A DNA stretch of 64,000 nucleotides, taken from Macrolepiota albuminosa. Lineage: Eukaryota > Basidiomycota > Agaricomycetes > Agaricales > Agaricaceae. The translations under genes were made by a program, and so were the position numbers. The DNA lies in the NCBI GenBank assembly GCA_027475525.1, contig JAMWFC010000091.1, positions 186,001 through 250,000 on the forward strand, given 5' to 3'. Under the pieces are notes generated by a model. It worked only from the letters and a program-made list of their open reading frames with translations. It ran no database searches and had not been told where the DNA came from. This document shows, one piece after another, positions 62,344 to 64,000 of the stretch (position 1 is its first letter; each line of letters opens with the position of its first letter).

Positions 62344-63309
62344 CCTTCTTCTTGGTGAATAGAACCAGGGCTCTGGCGGCGGAGGTGGAGGGTCGGATGA
62401 ATCTCTTACCGAGCATTTCATCGAGGTAGTCCTTGAGGGCCCAGAGTTCGACTTCTGACATGTTGTACACCTTGCCAAAAGGGGGGGCAGCTCCTTCCTT
62501 GAGGTCAATAGTGTGGTCATAAGGGTGGTGAGGGGGAATCTCCTTGGCATCTCCTTTGGAGAATACATCAGCAAACTCGTGATACTCCAGGGGAACTACT
62601 TCTTGGAGGATCTGCTCCTCAGTTTTCTTTTTCAGAGGGATAGCGTCCCCTCATAGGTGTTCTTCCAGGAGAGATGGCGAGGTGTGTAGCTGAAATGTGG
62701 GGGTTCCATCCTTCATGAAGTAGGCGAAGGGGGCGGCTCCAATGATCCTAATGTCAAGTGCTTTCAGGTCAATTGGAGTCGCAGATGCATTGGCCGGAGC
62801 GGGTTTGACATGTGTCTGAGACCAGCCCAGGTAGTTCAGCCCTTTGTACCTGTTCCAAGGAATGTTTGGGGGTCGATCAGGGGCCTTGCGGGCTTGGACG
62901 GGTGTGGGGGGCATGGCTGTCGTCCCAGAGGTGTCGGGCATCGGGTTGCTCCCTAGGGCCCGGAGGTGCACGGCGGTCAAGGGGTGGTCTTCAGGTCCCA
63001 GGAAGATCATGGTGAGCGTCCTCCAATCGATGTTGGGGTTCGTGTCACACAGCCAGGGTAGTCCCAGCACCATCAGGGTTGATTCGTGAAGTCGCATGAC
63101 CAGGAAGTTGGAGGTGAACTCATAGTCGTTGTCCAGGGTCATGCATCCTGAGTGAGACCTCTGGATGGGGTCGGAGGAGGAGGGGGTGCCATCAAGGTGT
63201 TGCAGGCAGAGGGGCTGGTCAAGGGAGTTGTGGAGAAGGTCGAGGGTGTCACTGATGAAAACTCCGGTGGCTCCGCTGTCAATAAGGGCCGATATTGGTC
63301 CTGGGGCGC
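62344..63309 (-). pseudogene. pol: A2 pol relic (RT entry and protease 2)
   Basis: It continues A2 pol across A3. It has the [20 protein letters not shown] segment, an acidic linker, and the second protease module ([19 protein letters not shown] near 63085, PPEFSSVTPSTFSTT in a shifted frame near 63260). The frame shifts near 63140 and stops are present. It ends at the C LTR, inside protease 2, so the first module is not in the window. Confidence 0.85.
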
Positions 63310-64000
63310 TGATAGGCTTCTACTCGGACTGAGCGCATCAAGGGACATTATAGGCCAACCAACACTTGACGTATTCAGGACTCTAGCGACCAGTTGAGAA
63401 TATAGAGCAGCTCTAGCTCTTGCAAATTACTACAGGATGTGGAAACTTATCCTAACCCCTAGCTACCAGGCCTACAGCGCACTCCTTTCACCTAGCCCAA
63501 GGACGAAGGAGGCTCATAACGTATAGCGCTAACACAACGGCGGGAGAGGACTATAACTAAACCCCGATCACTTCCAGAAGGAGCCAGCAGCAGGCGCTGC
63601 CATTGGACGAGGCACTTCAATCAGAAGTCTAAAGGGATCAATGACGGCGGCACTGGATATACTTAAATCCGACATCTGGACCTGATAGGAACTAATACAA
63701 TGAGTAGCGCTGACATTAGCGCTCACAGCGTCTGTCGAGGATTTTCCGACCATACCCCGGAACAGCCTGGCCAATCGGAGTTATAGAAAAGTGAGCAGAC
63801 TCGTACAACTCTAAGTCAATATAGAGTCACCGCAGGTCGCCGTGGGTCATAACGCCGTTGGTCGCCGTCAGCCATGTGCACAAGGTCGCCGTTGACAGGT
63901 CGCTGTTAGAGTAAACCACGAGGAGAGGCGCTAGGAGGTAGCGCCGCAGATGGACTTGTATCTTGGCAAACACGGTAGCGCACTGTATATAAAATAGCTA
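63310..64000 (+). repeat. 5' part of a second family C LTR, inserted in A2
   Basis: It starts TGATAGGCTTCTACTCGG, like 40280, and follows the C1 LTR to the end of the window. It keeps more CpG than C1, so it is younger. GTATATAAAATAG at about 63985-63997 is the likely TATA box. GGTCGCCG recurs at about 63834-63905. Confidence 0.85.

Larger units (their letters stand above)
45136..63309 (-). mobile_element. Old family A copy A2, interrupted by a solo LTR and by A3
   Basis: The left (3') LTR is 45136-45897, preceded by ATACC. Then come a decayed opposite-strand gene, minus-strand pol from 48751 to 51422, and pol again from 62344 to 63309, where a C LTR begins. Gag and 5' LTR are not in the window. 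It differs from A3 mostly by CG to TG/CA changes, and has small deletions (for example near 50433). Confidence 0.9.

Overview
The window is a stack of transposable elements from a filamentous fungus, most likely an agaricomycete basidiomycete. The evidence is introns of 45-51 nt, Ty3/gypsy chromoviruses of the self-priming Tf1/sushi type, a RepHel Helitron and Tc1-like elements. No host gene could be supported. Family letters (A, B, C) and copy numbers below are my own labels.

Layout. 1-1975: minus-strand relic of a family C gypsy gag. 3371-3870: gypsy reverse transcriptase relic. 3972-5622: dead Tc1-like element. 7024-7732: family B solo LTR with a small MITE inside it. 9113-32722: autonomous Helitron H1. 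Its RepHel gene is cut at the helicase Walker A region by gypsy element A1 (14011-30800, target duplication GCAAT). A1 is in turn cut in its integrase region by element B (18243-24814, target duplication GAGCC). 32723-38815: three more Helitron copies (H2, H3, H4) joined head to tail behind H1. H4 carries a family A LTR fragment and a second Tc1-like element. 40280-45135: element C1 with a family B solo LTR in its LTR. 45136-63309: old family A copy A2, interrupted by a family A solo LTR (47207-47956, GCGAG) and by the young copy A3 (51423-62343, CCTTC). 63310-64000: LTR of a second C element.

Family A is the most unusual component. Gag and pol run on the minus strand and pol is in the -1 frame. 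Pol carries two retropepsin-like modules in tandem, then RT, RNase H, integrase and chromodomain. Between pol and the 3' LTR lies a four-exon gene on the opposite strand, encoding a protein of about 540-550 residues with a Zn2Cys6-like cysteine cluster, a basic stretch and a coiled coil. It is open in A1 and A3 and decayed in A2. Both A3 and B have a primer-binding site complementary to a stretch inside their own LTR (13 nt and 11 nt), which fits self-primed reverse transcription. B also has a -1 frameshift heptamer at its gag-pol junction.

Assembly caution. More than a dozen near-tandem duplications in unrelated elements all have a period of exactly 77 nt, and one 100-N gap is flanked by the same 77 nt on both sides. 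These look like k-mer overlap artefacts. They, rather than true mutations, break most of the young reading frames. The gap at 30625-30724 hides about 1.4 kb of A1.

Old copies (A2, H4, B solo LTRs, C1) differ from young ones mainly by CG to TG or CA changes, as expected from CpG methylation and deamination.
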